The notes under the pieces: model-generated | Databases searched by the model: none | Seen by the model: only the letters and a program-made list of their open reading frames with translations | What the model was told of the DNA's origin: nothing | Assembly (NCBI GenBank): GCA_947497895.1 | Contig: CANMIL010000005.1 | Span: 186,001-250,000, forward strand | DNA: 64,000 nt | Source: an uncultured Tenacibaculum sp. | GTDB lineage: Bacteria > Bacteroidota > Bacteroidia > Flavobacteriales > Flavobacteriaceae | Direction: 5' to 3' | Shown here: piece after piece, positions 34,122 through 44,270 of the stretch | How the letters are laid out: each line of letters starts with the position of its first letter | Position numbering within the stretch: position 1 is the stretch's first letter | Position numbers and translations under genes: made by a program

Positions 34122-34850
34122 CTACTTAAAATAAGACAGTAAATTCGCTTTTTTAGTTGAAGAAATTGATAGCTCTTTTCCATTACTCAAAACGACACTT
34201 CCTCCTTTTCCTTTTTTGTATTTCACCACAGCATTCACATTCACTAAATAAGATTTATGAATTCTTGCAAAAGAATATTCTTTTAAAGTTTCTTCTATAA
34301 ATTTTAGTGTTTTGCTGACTAACTTTTTTGTGTTTTCAAGATAAATTTCAGTGTAATTATCATCCGCTTTGCAATAAAAAATATCGCTTACATCAATTAC
34401 TTCAAAACCATCTTGGGTAGGAATGGTTATTTTTCCTGACTTCACTTCCTTTGGTGTTAAAACCGTATTCTCTAATTGTGTTTCTTTCTCCTTTATTTGA
34501 GTTACATGATTCACCGCTACGATTAAATCATCGATCGATATTGGTTTCAACAAATAATAAGAAGCTTGATTATTCAATGCCTCAATTGCATAATGGTCGT
34601 AAGCCGTAACAAAAATAGTTTCAAAGGTTCTATCTTCAATTTTCTCCAACAAATCAAAGGCGTTTCCATAAGGCATTTCAACATCCAGAAACACCAAATC
34701 TGGATTGTATTCTTGAATTAATTTATAACCTTCTTCGATATCTCCAGCTTCTCCTAAAACGGTTACATTTGGACAGTATTTTTTAATGTAATTCCTTAAG
34801 ATATCTCTACTTATTGCTTCGTCTTCAACAATAATTGCATTTATGTTCAT
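34122..34850 (-). CDS. LytTR family response regulator
   Basis: A 242-residue regulator: receiver domain at residues 1-120 (acidic VEDE pocket, phosphoacceptor Asp56 in FLDVEMP, YYLLKPIS lysine) and a LytTR DNA-binding domain at about 140-242 (FYCKADDNYTEIYL, FARIHKSYLVNV). It pairs with the LytS-type kinase directly upstream, overlapping it by four bases. Its targets are unknown; the gamma-CA/GCS2/ATP-grasp genes follow 49 bases downstream and could be co-transcribed with it. Confidence 0.92.
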   Translation of the reverse strand: MNINAIIVEDEAISRDILRNYIKKYCPNVTVLGEAGDIEEGYKLIQEYNPDLVFLDVEMPYGNAFDLLEKIEDRTFETIFVTAYDHYAIEALNNQASYYLLKPISIDDLIVAVNHVTQIKEKETQLENTVLTPKEVKSGKITIPTQDGFEVIDVSDIFYCKADDNYTEIYLENTKKLVSKTLKFIEETLKEYSFARIHKSYLVNVNAVVKYKKGKGGSVVLSNGKELSISSTKKANLLSYFK

Positions 34851-37099
34851 AGTTTAATTTTTTTTAATAATAATTCTACTTTAGTTCCCTCTCCATCCTC
34901 TGTTGCATCTGCTACTTTCACTTCAATTTTATCTTGATACATGTCGTTCAAAATACCGATTCTCTTTTTGATGGTACTCATCCCTTTCGACTTCTGTTTT
35001 AATTGATTTTTGGTCTTCATTTCCATGGATTTCTTTCTTCCGATACCATTATCTTCAATAACCACTTGTACAATATCATTCTCTTTTTGCTCCATTGAAA
35101 TCCTTAAATATCCTTTCTCTTTTTTATACCTCAATCCATGCCAAATTGCATTTTCAATATAAGGTTGTAAAAGCATCGGAGGAATAATATACGTATCTAA
35201 AGGAATCTTTTCGTCTATATTTATTTCATAGTCAAACTTATCTTGAAATCTATTATGTTCCAATTTCACGTACAATTGCAGTAATTCAGTTTCCTTGGAT
35301 AAAGGAATGAAATCTTCATCCGAATTTTCTAGAACTGAACGCATCAATACAGAAAACTCTGATAAATACCTGTTGGCACTTCGTTCATCATTAACTGCAA
35401 TAAAGCTATTTACAGAATTCAATGCATTGAAAATAAAGTGTGGATTCATTTGAGATCGCATAGATTTTAATGCCAAAAGATTATTCGCTAATTTTTGTTG
35501 TCTAATGTTACGATACATAAAATACATTAACAATGAAATAAGTACCATCCCTGCTATTAAAGAATAAATAACTATCTCCTGACGTTTGTTACTCTCTTGC
35601 GCTAGCTGTTGATCTTTGTAAGCCAAATCTATTTTACTATCCGCCAACTCCTTATCTTTTTCTAAACTCGCTATTCTATTTTGATTATCAGAAATTCGTT
35701 TGCTAAATCTTTTTACCTGCTGAATTTCTTGCTCTCGTCTCGCATATAAAGTATCCACTAACTTTACATAATCCTGATAATTTTTGAGCGCTTTCGTAAA
35801 ATCACCCACGGTCTCGTATACTTCTGATAACTTTCTGGTTGCATCCTTCTTAACAATTAAATCTGACTTCTTATCGGCATCACTAATACTCTTTTCTAAG
35901 AAAGGAATGGCTTCCTCATATTCTTCTTTTAAGAGATAAGCATTTCCTATTTTATAATTAATTTTCTGAGAAGTTATTGAATCTACCAAGGTTTCATTAT
36001 CAATCGTCTTATTTGCATTTATACTATTTCCTTGTAGATCTAACTCATCTGCAGTAATCTCTTCCGCCTTTTTTAAACTTTCTTTTCTTAACTGTATTTC
36101 CTCATCATAACGTTGCGATGTATTAAAATAATCCGCAACTTTCTCTTCTTGTTCCAATGACCTCTTTACGTTTTCTTGATTCGCAAGCTCAAGCGAATTT
36201 TGATATAAAGCATCCGCTTTATCCTTTTGTCCTGAATTCGCGAACACTTCAGCCAGCTTTGAATTTAAATCCGTTATTTTCGATTTGTTCCCTAGTGTTT
36301 CTGCAATACTCAAGGCTGTTTTATAACTTGTTTTTGCTTTTGTCCAATTCTTCAATGCTTGAAACACATCTCCTAAACCTTCATACAACGTCATTCTTTC
36401 GTAATTCGAAAGTTTACCTTTTTTGGATCGATTATAACTTCGCTCACTCTCTTTGTATTTCTTAGATAAGAACTGTGATTTTGCCAACAGCAAACGAACA
36501 GCAACATTGTCTTTTTGTTTTAAAGAAGTATCGTAATTCTGAGAAGCCAAATCATATTGTCTCCAATAAAAATAGATATCTCCCATAACTTTAAAGGATT
36601 CTGCTTTTCTTCCCTGAGTCAAATTTTCTTTAAGAGTTTTTTCAACAAACGATAAACTTTTATCGATATCTTTCTCTTTAAATACCTTCGCCGAATCAAT
36701 ATATTCACTGAAATAACTTTTTGTTTTTCTCTTTTTGAAAGAACCTGACTTTTTTGATATTCTATCAGAAATCTTACTAAATGTTTTCGGTTTATCTTCT
36801 TTCTCTACCTGAATTACAATTTCATCATTCCCTTTAATAGTATAATACACCGTTTCAAAATCAAAATGGCGTACTATTAATTCGTCATTATATCTCGCCT
36901 CAACTTTGTAATACTCATCTATTTTCGAATAACTATATTGAATACCAGCCACTGTAACGTCAGCGTTTTCTATTGGTCTTCTTGTTTCTTTATCTATTAC
37001 TTTAACCTTAACCGAAAACTTAACAACTATTTCATCTTGTGCTTTTAAAGTTGAGGACACTATAAAAAGGCATATTATAAACACATATCTCAACATCAT
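34847..37099 (-). CDS. LytS/YehU-type histidine kinase with N-terminal CarboxypepD_reg-like and TPR domains
   Basis: A 750-residue sensor. A signal peptide (to about residue 20) is followed by a carboxypeptidase-regulatory-like beta domain (about 25-95), an array of tetratricopeptide repeats (about 150-470), a coiled coil (470-510) and one membrane span (about 512-532). The cytoplasmic part is the His_kinase domain with the phosphorylatable His near residue 552 (MNPHFIFNALNSVNSF) and an ATPase with IEDNGIGRKK. The TPR part would lie in the periplasm and sense a protein or peptide. This layout is common in Flavobacteriia. Ligand unknown. Confidence 0.9.
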   Translation of the reverse strand: MMLRYVFIICLFIVSSTLKAQDEIVVKFSVKVKVIDKETRRPIENADVTVAGIQYSYSKIDEYYKVEARYNDELIVRHFDFETVYYTIKGNDEIVIQVEKEDKPKTFSKISDRISKKSGSFKKRKTKSYFSEYIDSAKVFKEKDIDKSLSFVEKTLKENLTQGRKAESFKVMGDIYFYWRQYDLASQNYDTSLKQKDNVAVRLLLAKSQFLSKKYKESERSYNRSKKGKLSNYERMTLYEGLGDVFQALKNWTKAKTSYKTALSIAETLGNKSKITDLNSKLAEVFANSGQKDKADALYQNSLELANQENVKRSLEQEEKVADYFNTSQRYDEEIQLRKESLKKAEEITADELDLQGNSINANKTIDNETLVDSITSQKINYKIGNAYLLKEEYEEAIPFLEKSISDADKKSDLIVKKDATRKLSEVYETVGDFTKALKNYQDYVKLVDTLYARREQEIQQVKRFSKRISDNQNRIASLEKDKELADSKIDLAYKDQQLAQESNKRQEIVIYSLIAGMVLISLLMYFMYRNIRQQKLANNLLALKSMRSQMNPHFIFNALNSVNSFIAVNDERSANRYLSEFSVLMRSVLENSDEDFIPLSKETELLQLYVKLEHNRFQDKFDYEINIDEKIPLDTYIIPPMLLQPYIENAIWHGLRYKKEKGYLRISMEQKENDIVQVVIEDNGIGRKKSMEMKTKNQLKQKSKGMSTIKKRIGILNDMYQDKIEVKVADATEDGEGTKVELLLKKIKL

Positions 37100-37356
37100 T
37101 GATATTTTCTTTTAAGTGTAAACTTATTATCAAAAAGTGAATAAAAAAAATCCACTCTTCCAATTAGAGGCTTTTTTACTTATAATTTTTCCTTGATTAC
37201 TCATAAAACGAACTAACTTACTAAACAAAAGTCCTGTTTCACTCATTCTTAATTTTATTTGAAGAAAGTTGCCTCTAATTTTACTGCATAATTAATCAGG
37301 AAAGTACCACAGATTCAGATCTAAATAAAATGTTCGTTCCTAACAAAAAAGAAAAA

Positions 37357-38058
37357 ATGAAAAACTTTTATATCGCAATAGCACTATTCGTTTCGACTAT
37401 ATCCTTGGCTCAACAACCTCTTAACGATCGAGCACAAATTGATGTCGTTGGAAAATCTGAAATGGAAATAAGTCCTGATGAAATCTATATCGATATTTTT
37501 TTAGAGGAAAGAATGGAAAAAGGAAAGAAACTTACCTTGGAACAATTGGAAGCCGAGTTAAAGAAAGAACTTCGAGCAATTCATATTCCTACTGAGAATT
37601 TATTTATTTCTGATATTAATTCAGTCTTATCAAAAACGGGTTGGTGGAGCAAAGAAATTCTATCTACAGGAAAATATTCTTTACAGATCAAATCTTCTGA
37701 AAAAATTAAAAAGGTATTTGAAGTCTTTAAAAAATTGAAAATAACAAGATCTTCAATCGTAAAAGCTACACATTCCAAGCTTGCAGAATTCAAAAAGAAA
37801 AACAGAATAAATGCAATAAAAGCGGCAAAAGCAAAATCCGATTATTTATTAAACGCTATTAACGCTAAAACTGGAAAACCTTTACGTGTAAATGAAATAG
37901 AACACCAACTTAATGATTTTGCCCAGATTAATTATGTAAGCAATTCTAAAATGTATGAATCCGATTTTTCAAAATCTAGAAGTTTTAAAAACGATCAAGT
38001 TCAATTTGAGAACATCAAATTAACCTCAAGTATTCATGTCATTTTCGAAATAAAATAA
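37357..38058 (+). CDS. Secreted SIMPL (DUF541) domain protein
   Basis: Starting at the ATG at 37357 gives 233 residues with a clean signal peptide (MKNFYIAIALFVSTISLAQ); an ATG at 37330 would add nine polar residues and spoil it. The body fits the SIMPL/DUF541 family (IDVVGKSEMEISPDEIYIDIF, then a long basic helix KNRINAIKAAKAKSDYLL and an EIEH strand). Bacterial members are periplasmic oligomers of unclear function. A VWA-domain gene follows after 44 bases. Confidence 0.82.
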   Translation: MKNFYIAIALFVSTISLAQQPLNDRAQIDVVGKSEMEISPDEIYIDIFLEERMEKGKKLTLEQLEAELKKELRAIHIPTENLFISDINSVLSKTGWWSKEILSTGKYSLQIKSSEKIKKVFEVFKKLKITRSSIVKATHSKLAEFKKKNRINAIKAAKAKSDYLLNAINAKTGKPLRVNEIEHQLNDFAQINYVSNSKMYESDFSKSRSFKNDQVQFENIKLTSSIHVIFEIK

Positions 38059-38102
38059 CTCAACTCCAAACTACATAAAAGTTCAATTTAAAACATCAAA
38101 TT

Positions 38103-39248
38103 ATGAAAAGAATCACCACAGTCTTTGTTACATTATGCATGCTTTTCTTAGGAAAGAATAGCTTTGCCATTGAAAAAAGTAACCTTGAAAATAATAAAGA
38201 ACAAACCATAAAGGTTGCATTACTCCTTGATACTAGTAATAGTATGGATGGTCTTATCAATCAGGCTAAAGCGCAATTATGGGAAATTGTAAATGAACTT
38301 TCCTATGCTAAGTGTCATGGAAAAACACCTAATTTAAAGATTGCTCTCTACGAATATGGTAACGACGGATTATCATCTAAAAAGGGTTTTATTAGACAGG
38401 TAACCTCTTTCACGAGTGACTTAGATGATATTTCTGAACGTCTTTTTGCTCTTAAAACTAATGGAGGTAGTGAGTATTGCGGTGAGGTTATTCTAACTTC
38501 TATTAAAGAATTAGAGTGGGGTAAAAACAAAAACGATCTTAAGCTAATATTCATTGCAGGTAACGAACCTTTTACACAAGGAAAAATTCATTTTAAAGAT
38601 GCTATTTCTGATGCCAAAGAAAAAGAAATAGTGATAAATACCATTTTCTGTGGAGATTATAGTCAAGGTATCTCTGGAAGTTGGCAGGAGGGCGCGCATT
38701 ATGGAGGTGGAGATTATATGACGATAAACCATAATAAGAACATTGTACATATAATAACTCCATACGATGATGAAATTATCATTTTAAATAAAAAGCTTAA
38801 CAAAACTTATTTATACTATGGAAGCGCGGGTAGAACGAAATATGCGAAACAAGCAATTCAAGACAGTAATGCTGAAGCTTTAGACGAAGTTGTTGCTGTA
38901 AAAAGAGCTGTTACAAAAAGTTCGAAATTGTATAAAAATTCTTCATGGGATTTAGTGGATGCTATTGAAGAAGTTGAGGAAGAAAAAGAAACCGTATTCT
39001 ATGAAAATTTAAAAAAATCTGACTTGCCTAGTCACCTTAAAAACAAATCACCTAAGGAGATTAAAAGCTATGTAGAAAAGAAAAAAAATGAAAGAGATGC
39101 CATTCAACAAAAAATTCAAGAACTAAACAAGAAAAGGAACGCTTATGTTGCAAAAAAGCAAAGGGAAAATTCTAAAAAGAATGAATTAGAAAGTGTGATT
39201 ATCAATTCTATTAAAAAACAAGCAAAGAAGAAAAATTATAGTTGGTAA
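38103..39248 (+). CDS. Secreted von Willebrand factor A domain protein
   Basis: A 381-residue protein with a signal peptide (about residues 1-22). The VWA domain covers about 35-235; its metal site (MIDAS) is visible as DTSNS in VALLLDTSNSMDG. The last ~80 residues are a Lys/Glu-rich coiled coil (KKKNERDAIQQKIQELNKKRNAY). VWA proteins bind partners through a chelated metal; the partner here may be the SIMPL protein encoded 44 bases upstream, but that is inference. A terminator follows. Confidence 0.85.
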   Translation: MKRITTVFVTLCMLFLGKNSFAIEKSNLENNKEQTIKVALLLDTSNSMDGLINQAKAQLWEIVNELSYAKCHGKTPNLKIALYEYGNDGLSSKKGFIRQVTSFTSDLDDISERLFALKTNGGSEYCGEVILTSIKELEWGKNKNDLKLIFIAGNEPFTQGKIHFKDAISDAKEKEIVINTIFCGDYSQGISGSWQEGAHYGGGDYMTINHNKNIVHIITPYDDEIIILNKKLNKTYLYYGSAGRTKYAKQAIQDSNAEALDEVVAVKRAVTKSSKLYKNSSWDLVDAIEEVEEEKETVFYENLKKSDLPSHLKNKSPKEIKSYVEKKKNERDAIQQKIQELNKKRNAYVAKKQRENSKKNELESVIINSIKKQAKKKNYSW

Positions 39249-39306
39249 TAGCATTCTATAATTTCTGTGAAAATTGAAATAGTAAGTTTTTTTGATTAGC
39301 TAGGGT

Positions 39307-39340
39307 AAAAAAGAGCATAACGTAAGTTGTGTTCTTTTTT
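39307..39340. terminator. Bidirectional intrinsic terminator
   Basis: A roughly 15-bp stem (39307-39321 with 39326-39340, two G-T pairs) and loop GTAA, with A-run and T-run flanks, divides the VWA gene from the convergent nitrate transporter operon. Confidence 0.75.
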
Positions 39341-39379
39341 GTGATTAAAATAAAGGCGCTAACGTGATTTTTTCATCTT

Positions 39380-40213
39380 TTAATGTTCTAAAAAATCTAA
39401 AAGTTCTTTTCTATATCGATAATAATCTTCGTGATTTAAAATTTCCTGTCTTTTTCTCGGTCTATTAAAATCAATTGGTAAAACATTTCCAATTTTTGCT
39501 TTTGGTCCACTTGTCATCATCACTACGCGATCCGCCAAAAATATTGCTTCATCGACATTGTGAGTAATCATCACTGCTGTTATCTTTTCTTTATTCCAAA
39601 TATCGATTAAAACATCTTGTAGCTCACCTCGAGTTAATGAATCTAACATTCCGAATGGTTCATCCAATAACAAAACTTTAGGTTTTATTGCAAATGCTCG
39701 AGCAATCCCAACACGTTGTTGCATACCCTGTGATAATTCTTTTGCTTTTTTATGAAAAGCACCATCCAAACCTACTTTATGTAAATAATACATGGCTATT
39801 TCTTTACGCTGTGATTGTGTCGCATGAGCAAAGACTCTATCAACACCCAACATTACATTTTCTAAAGCCGTCATCCAAGGCATTAAACTTGGTGACTGAA
39901 ATATAACTCCTCTATCAGGTCCTGGACCTTGAATAGGTTTCCCTAACAATGAAATAGTGCCCTCAGTTACATTATTTAGACCTGCTATCATTGAAAGTAG
40001 CGTTGTTTTACCGCATCCAGAATGCCCTATAATCGTTACAAATTCCTCCTTATATATTTGTAAATTCAAATTCTCCAAAACTATATATTCCACTTTTGAA
40101 GTTTGATAAGACTTCTTTACGTTCTTTAAATCTAGTAACACCTCTTTATATTTATAAAGAGCTTTCGACTTCAATTTCTTTACTTCTTGTAATTCATGTA
40201 ATTCCATTTTCAT
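39380..40213 (-). CDS. nrtD: Nitrate/nitrite-type ABC transporter ATPase 2
   Basis: A 277-residue ABC ATPase of the NrtCD/SsuB/TauB group: Walker A GHSGCGKTTLL, signature LSQGMQQRVGIARA, Walker B VLLLDEPFGML, H-loop MITHNVDEA. A 30-residue basic N-terminal extension precedes the domain. It is the last gene of the transporter operon, 21 bases after the first ATPase gene. Together they form a heterodimeric motor for the NrtB permease. Nitrate as substrate is inferred from NrtA and the adjacent nitrate reductase. Confidence 0.88.
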   Translation of the reverse strand: MKMELHELQEVKKLKSKALYKYKEVLLDLKNVKKSYQTSKVEYIVLENLNLQIYKEEFVTIIGHSGCGKTTLLSMIAGLNNVTEGTISLLGKPIQGPGPDRGVIFQSPSLMPWMTALENVMLGVDRVFAHATQSQRKEIAMYYLHKVGLDGAFHKKAKELSQGMQQRVGIARAFAIKPKVLLLDEPFGMLDSLTRGELQDVLIDIWNKEKITAVMITHNVDEAIFLADRVVMMTSGPKAKIGNVLPIDFNRPRKRQEILNHEDYYRYRKELLDFLEH

Positions 40214-40234
40214 TTTGTTTTAGTAGTTAAACAT

Positions 40235-41065
40235 CTAAATTTCTGGCAATACATCAGGTAGGCTATACACTTTTCCCAAAGATTTTTTTCTCCCTTTACC
40301 TATTGCTATCAAATACTGCATGACAGTATTTCGAGTTTCTTGATAATTCCAATCATCATTAAGTTCGGTTTTATCCCTTGGACGATCCAAGTAAATTTTA
40401 TACTCTGGTCCTAAAGTCGCATTAGGTCCTGGAGTCAAAGGAATTATTCTGTCAGACATATAAATTCCTTCATCAACATCGTTTGTTATTAAAAGAACTG
40501 TTTGTTTATTGTTTTCCCATATTTTTAATATTTCATCTTGAAGTTTTCCTCTTGTTAATGCATCCAAAGCTCCCATAGGCTCATCCATCACAATCATTTC
40601 AGGGTTCATTGCCAATGTGCGAGCTATTGAGACACGTTGTTTCATTCCTCCAGAAAGTTCTCTCGGAAATTTATGAATAGCTGGAGTTAATCCTACCAAG
40701 TTTAAATAATCAGCAACTATTGATTTTTGCTTTTCAATAGATTCTTTTGGAAACGTTCCCTTTACTCCCATTAAAACATTTTGTTCAACATTTAACCAAG
40801 GTAATAATGAGTAGTTTTGAAAAATAATTCCTCTTTCATGGCTAGTTCCATCAATTGGTTTTCCTTTGAATAAAATTTCTCCACTTGTTGGTTTTTCTAA
40901 TCCGATTATTAAATTAACTAAAGTTGTTTTTCCACTTCCTGTAAAACCTACTATTGAAACAAACTCTCCTTCTTCAATAGACAAGTTTATATCTTTTAGC
41001 ACTTCTGTTCTATTCGCACCAAAACCATAAGATTTACAAATGTTTTTTAATTCTAAATATGCCAT
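40235..41065 (-). CDS. nrtC: Nitrate/nitrite-type ABC transporter ATPase 1
   Basis: A 276-residue ABC ATPase: Walker A GFTGSGKTTLV, signature LSGGMKQRVSIART, Walker B MIVMDEPMGAL, and LLITNDVDEG in place of the usual switch histidine, so the histidine is replaced by asparagine. In cyanobacterial NrtC a C-terminal NrtA-like sensor domain is fused; here it is missing, so the subunit is short. It lies 12 bases after nrtB. The lost H-loop histidine suggests one weak ATP site in the heterodimer. Confidence 0.86.
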   Translation of the reverse strand: MAYLELKNICKSYGFGANRTEVLKDINLSIEEGEFVSIVGFTGSGKTTLVNLIIGLEKPTSGEILFKGKPIDGTSHERGIIFQNYSLLPWLNVEQNVLMGVKGTFPKESIEKQKSIVADYLNLVGLTPAIHKFPRELSGGMKQRVSIARTLAMNPEMIVMDEPMGALDALTRGKLQDEILKIWENNKQTVLLITNDVDEGIYMSDRIIPLTPGPNATLGPEYKIYLDRPRDKTELNDDWNYQETRNTVMQYLIAIGKGRKKSLGKVYSLPDVLPEI

Positions 41066-41077
41066 AGAGATTAGGTA

Positions 41078-42148
41078 TTAAGCGATACTATTTTTATTAT
41101 ATGAAATCATGTTCTGTACAAAAAGCATCATTCGATCCAATAAAAATCCGATAATCCCTATAACAAACATTGCTACGATTATTTTAGAGTTAGAATCATT
41201 GGCTCCATTTTGAAATTCTTCCCAAACAAATAAGCCTAAACCAGGACTTTGTGCCAATAATTCAATGGCTATTAAAACCATCCATGCAACGGATAGTGTT
41301 ATTCTTAACCCTGTAAAAATTAATGGTAAGGATGATGGTAATACTATTTTAAAAACCTTCTGTAGAGGTTTCAATTTCAATACTTTTGAAACATTGATGT
41401 AATCTTTATCAACAGAAGACACTCCCATTGTTGTATTCACTAAAGTTGCCCACATTGAACAAAGACCGACACTGATGAATGATATGATAAACGAGTTATC
41501 GGAACTTGTTTCAATCAATAAAGTTTTAACAACCATAAATACTAATAAATACCATACCACTGGAGATACCGGTTTAAACACTTGAATAAACCAATTGAAT
41601 GTACTTCTTAATGTATTACTCAATCCTATAAAAACCCCAATAGGAACTGCAATAAAAAACGCTAATAAAAATCCTGCAAATACCGTTTTAAGACTTGTAA
41701 AAACTATATCCACGAATGATGGTCTTCCAGTATAAATAATAGGGCTTTCTCCTGCTGCTTCTCGTTGCCGATTAATTACTTCTGTTTTGGCTAAAAAATC
41801 TTCTTTATCCTTTCTTATTAAGTAATAATCGTTCACCAATAATTTAACTGATGTCCAAACCTGAATTGGGGATGGTAAAGTATTGGTTTGGCATTCTGGA
41901 TTGTTTGCTTCGAAGCAAGTTTTTAATGCTTTCGCTTCTACTACACCTTGATCATTCATTACCTTTTGTACCCTAAAATTGATTTCTCTATTTCGCAAAT
42001 ATTCAGCTCCCAGATACCATATTCCTAGAAACAGGATAATCGAAGTTATCGGTATAATGAATTTATTAAATAAGGGGCTCTTTGATTTTAGAAAATTCAT
42101 CAAAGTATTAGTTAGCTTTTTGTTCTTTGGTTTGGTTTTTTGTTTCAT
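41078..42148 (-). CDS. nrtB: Nitrate/nitrite-type ABC transporter permease
   Basis: A 356-residue inner-membrane permease of the BPD family. One N-terminal span (about residues 30-48) is followed by a long polar loop (60-145), then five spans with the EAA-type coupling motif (INVSKVLKLKPLQKVFKIVLPSSLP). The organisation is that of NrtB/SsuC/TauC. It starts 120 bases after the nrtA stop. The polar loop between spans one and two is larger than usual and would face the periplasm. Confidence 0.88.
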   Translation of the reverse strand: MKQKTKPKNKKLTNTLMNFLKSKSPLFNKFIIPITSIILFLGIWYLGAEYLRNREINFRVQKVMNDQGVVEAKALKTCFEANNPECQTNTLPSPIQVWTSVKLLVNDYYLIRKDKEDFLAKTEVINRQREAAGESPIIYTGRPSFVDIVFTSLKTVFAGFLLAFFIAVPIGVFIGLSNTLRSTFNWFIQVFKPVSPVVWYLLVFMVVKTLLIETSSDNSFIISFISVGLCSMWATLVNTTMGVSSVDKDYINVSKVLKLKPLQKVFKIVLPSSLPLIFTGLRITLSVAWMVLIAIELLAQSPGLGLFVWEEFQNGANDSNSKIIVAMFVIGIIGFLLDRMMLFVQNMISYNKNSIA

Positions 42149-42268
42149 ATTTCTTTTTTACGTCTTCATATTCAATAACCTCAGTACCTTTCTTTAAAAA
42201 AAGTCACTGACCTCGCTCAACTAAAAATAACAACCATGATATCTGGGTTCGTTATAATTTAAAAGGAG

Positions 42269-43648
42269 CTAATTTTTATTCCCGATACGGAAACTATTGA
42301 TGTAATCAATTGGATGTTTTCCATTGTATAACTTTCCATCAATGAAATCGTTTGTTGGTTGTTTATATCCATCTGAGTTCGGAATATCAGAAACTGGCAT
42401 GTATCCCTCAGCAACCAAGGCATTCGCTGCTTTTCTCCAAATATCCGGTCTGTATATTTCTTTTATGGTTTCATGATACCAAGATTCAGGTTTTGAATCT
42501 GGAATCTGCCCCCATCTTCTCATTTGAGTTAAAAACCATATACCATCAGAATAAAAAGGATAGGTTGCATGATATTTATAAAAAACATTAAAGTCTGGTA
42601 TTTTACGCTTATCCCCTTTTTCAAACTCAAAAGTACCAGTCATTGAATTTGCAAGTACGGATTGCGGAGCTCCTACATATTCAGATTTCGATAAAATCTT
42701 TACTGCCTCCGCCCTATTATTCGGCTCATCCAACCATTTTCCTGCTCGAATAAGTGCCTTTGTAATGGCAATTGCTGTATTCGGGTTTTCTTCCACGAAC
42801 TTCTTAGTCATTACAAATACTTTTTCAGGATTATTTTTCCATATATGATAGTTTGTGATTATTGGAACTCCAATTCCTTTAAAAACCGCTTGTTGATTCC
42901 ACGGCTCACCAACGCAGTACCCAGAAATAGTTCCAGATTCCATAGTTGCAGGCATTTGTGGTGGTGGAGTTACCGACAACAGAACTTCCGCATCAATTTG
43001 CCCTTGTACATTATCACGAGTATACATTCCAGGATGAATACCAGAAGCTGCTAACCAATATCGTATTTCATAATTATGAGTTGATACAGGAAATACCATC
43101 CCCATTTTAAAAGACTTTCCTATTTTCTTATATTCTTGAATTACTGGTTGTAATGCTTTTGAAGTTATTGGATGCTCGAGTTTACCGTCTTTACCTATTG
43201 GAATATTAGATTTCATTTTCGTCCAAACATCATTAGATACTGTAATACCATTTCCGTTTAAATCCATTGAAAAAGGCGTTACTAATTTTGCTTGTCTTCC
43301 AAAACCCGCCCCAGCGGCTATCGGCTGTCCTGCCAACATATGAGCTCCATCTAACTGGCCATCAATAACTCTATCCAATACATTTTTCCAATTAGATTGT
43401 GCCTCTATTGAAACAAATAAACCTTCATCTTCAAAAAAACCTCGTTCCTTAGCAATGGCTAATGGAGCCATGTCCGTTAACTTTATAAAACCAAAAGTTA
43501 ATTGTGGTTTTTCAATCTTTACGGAAGTTTCACTTTCTTGTTCAATTGATGAAGGTATTAGCTCTGTTCGACTCTTTTCACTACATGCTGCCATCATTAA
43601 CAACAGGAGCATGAACAGAGAACTATAAGTTTCCTTTAACTGTTTCAT
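42269..43648 (-). CDS. nrtA: Nitrate ABC transporter substrate-binding lipoprotein
   Basis: A 459-residue NrtA/CmpA-type binding protein. The lipobox MAAC gives Cys22 as anchor. The family pattern [26 protein letters not shown] starts the mature domain near residue 52; later [15 protein letters not shown] and [15 protein letters not shown] segments ([12 protein letters not shown]) are typical of nitrate/bicarbonate binders. It captures nitrate in the periplasm for NrtBCD. First gene of the leftward operon; a long leader upstream includes a candidate promoter near 44072-44103. Confidence 0.9.
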   Translation of the reverse strand: MKQLKETYSSLFMLLLLMMAACSEKSRTELIPSSIEQESETSVKIEKPQLTFGFIKLTDMAPLAIAKERGFFEDEGLFVSIEAQSNWKNVLDRVIDGQLDGAHMLAGQPIAAGAGFGRQAKLVTPFSMDLNGNGITVSNDVWTKMKSNIPIGKDGKLEHPITSKALQPVIQEYKKIGKSFKMGMVFPVSTHNYEIRYWLAASGIHPGMYTRDNVQGQIDAEVLLSVTPPPQMPATMESGTISGYCVGEPWNQQAVFKGIGVPIITNYHIWKNNPEKVFVMTKKFVEENPNTAIAITKALIRAGKWLDEPNNRAEAVKILSKSEYVGAPQSVLANSMTGTFEFEKGDKRKIPDFNVFYKYHATYPFYSDGIWFLTQMRRWGQIPDSKPESWYHETIKEIYRPDIWRKAANALVAEGYMPVSDIPNSDGYKQPTNDFIDGKLYNGKHPIDYINSFRIGNKN

Positions 43649-44087
43649 TACTTTTTTATTTTTTAATTGATTTACTTTTTTAAATTGAAGGTATACAGGT
43701 TCTACCCAAGGGTATATTTACCTCCGATTTATTTCAAATTATCGACAAAAACATATTGAGTAGTATCAGCAGCAGATATATTGTTGTAATCGTGAAAAGA
43801 TTATTACAAATTTAGGGGCATTGTCATTCTTTAAACGTTTCTATTATAAACCAAAAGGTTCAAACGTTCACTTTCTCAAATTTTCTCAATTGTTTTTTTG
43901 AAACTGATTAATTCAGTATTGGCTCTCGATATTTCAGTAGTTTACTTTTCTACTTGAAATAGTTTTTTCCGTGTAGTGTTTAAGTATGACAAATTAAGAA
44001 ATGAGGTTTATAGCATTTTAGTCTCATTAACTTTCTTTCACTTGTCTTTTTCAATAGGATTTTAGATATAGTGAATATAAAAAAAAA

Positions 44088-44103
44088 TACGTAGAAATAC
44101 GTA
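44088..44103 (-). promoter_or_regulatory. NarL-like operator A (TACGTA-GAAA-TACGTA) for the nrt operon
   Basis: Sixteen-base site in the TAC-N10-GTA layout of NarL 7-2-7 sites. Eight bases downstream on the minus strand lies TATATTCA (44079-44072), a partial TAnnTTTG element, pointing to leftward transcription of nrtA. Role inferred from three-fold recurrence in the island. Confidence 0.55.
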
Positions 44104-44254
44104 TAAAATTAAAAATATTGTATAAAAAGTTATTTAACACAATATTTCCGTAATAAAACCGCCAATAACAAATATATCTGAAAAAACCATTTATAACTAA
44201 ATAAACACCAGTTGTTTATCGTTAGAAACCATTCCTTAAACATTTACATATTGT

Positions 44255-44270
44255 TACGTATAAACACGTA
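44255..44270 (+). promoter_or_regulatory. NarL-like operator B (TACGTA-TAAA-CACGTA) for the regulator gene
   Basis: Same layout as sites A and C with one changed base. A TACCTTAA element follows eight bases downstream (44279-44286) and the regulator ATG lies 55 bases beyond the site, suggesting autoregulation. Confidence 0.55.
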
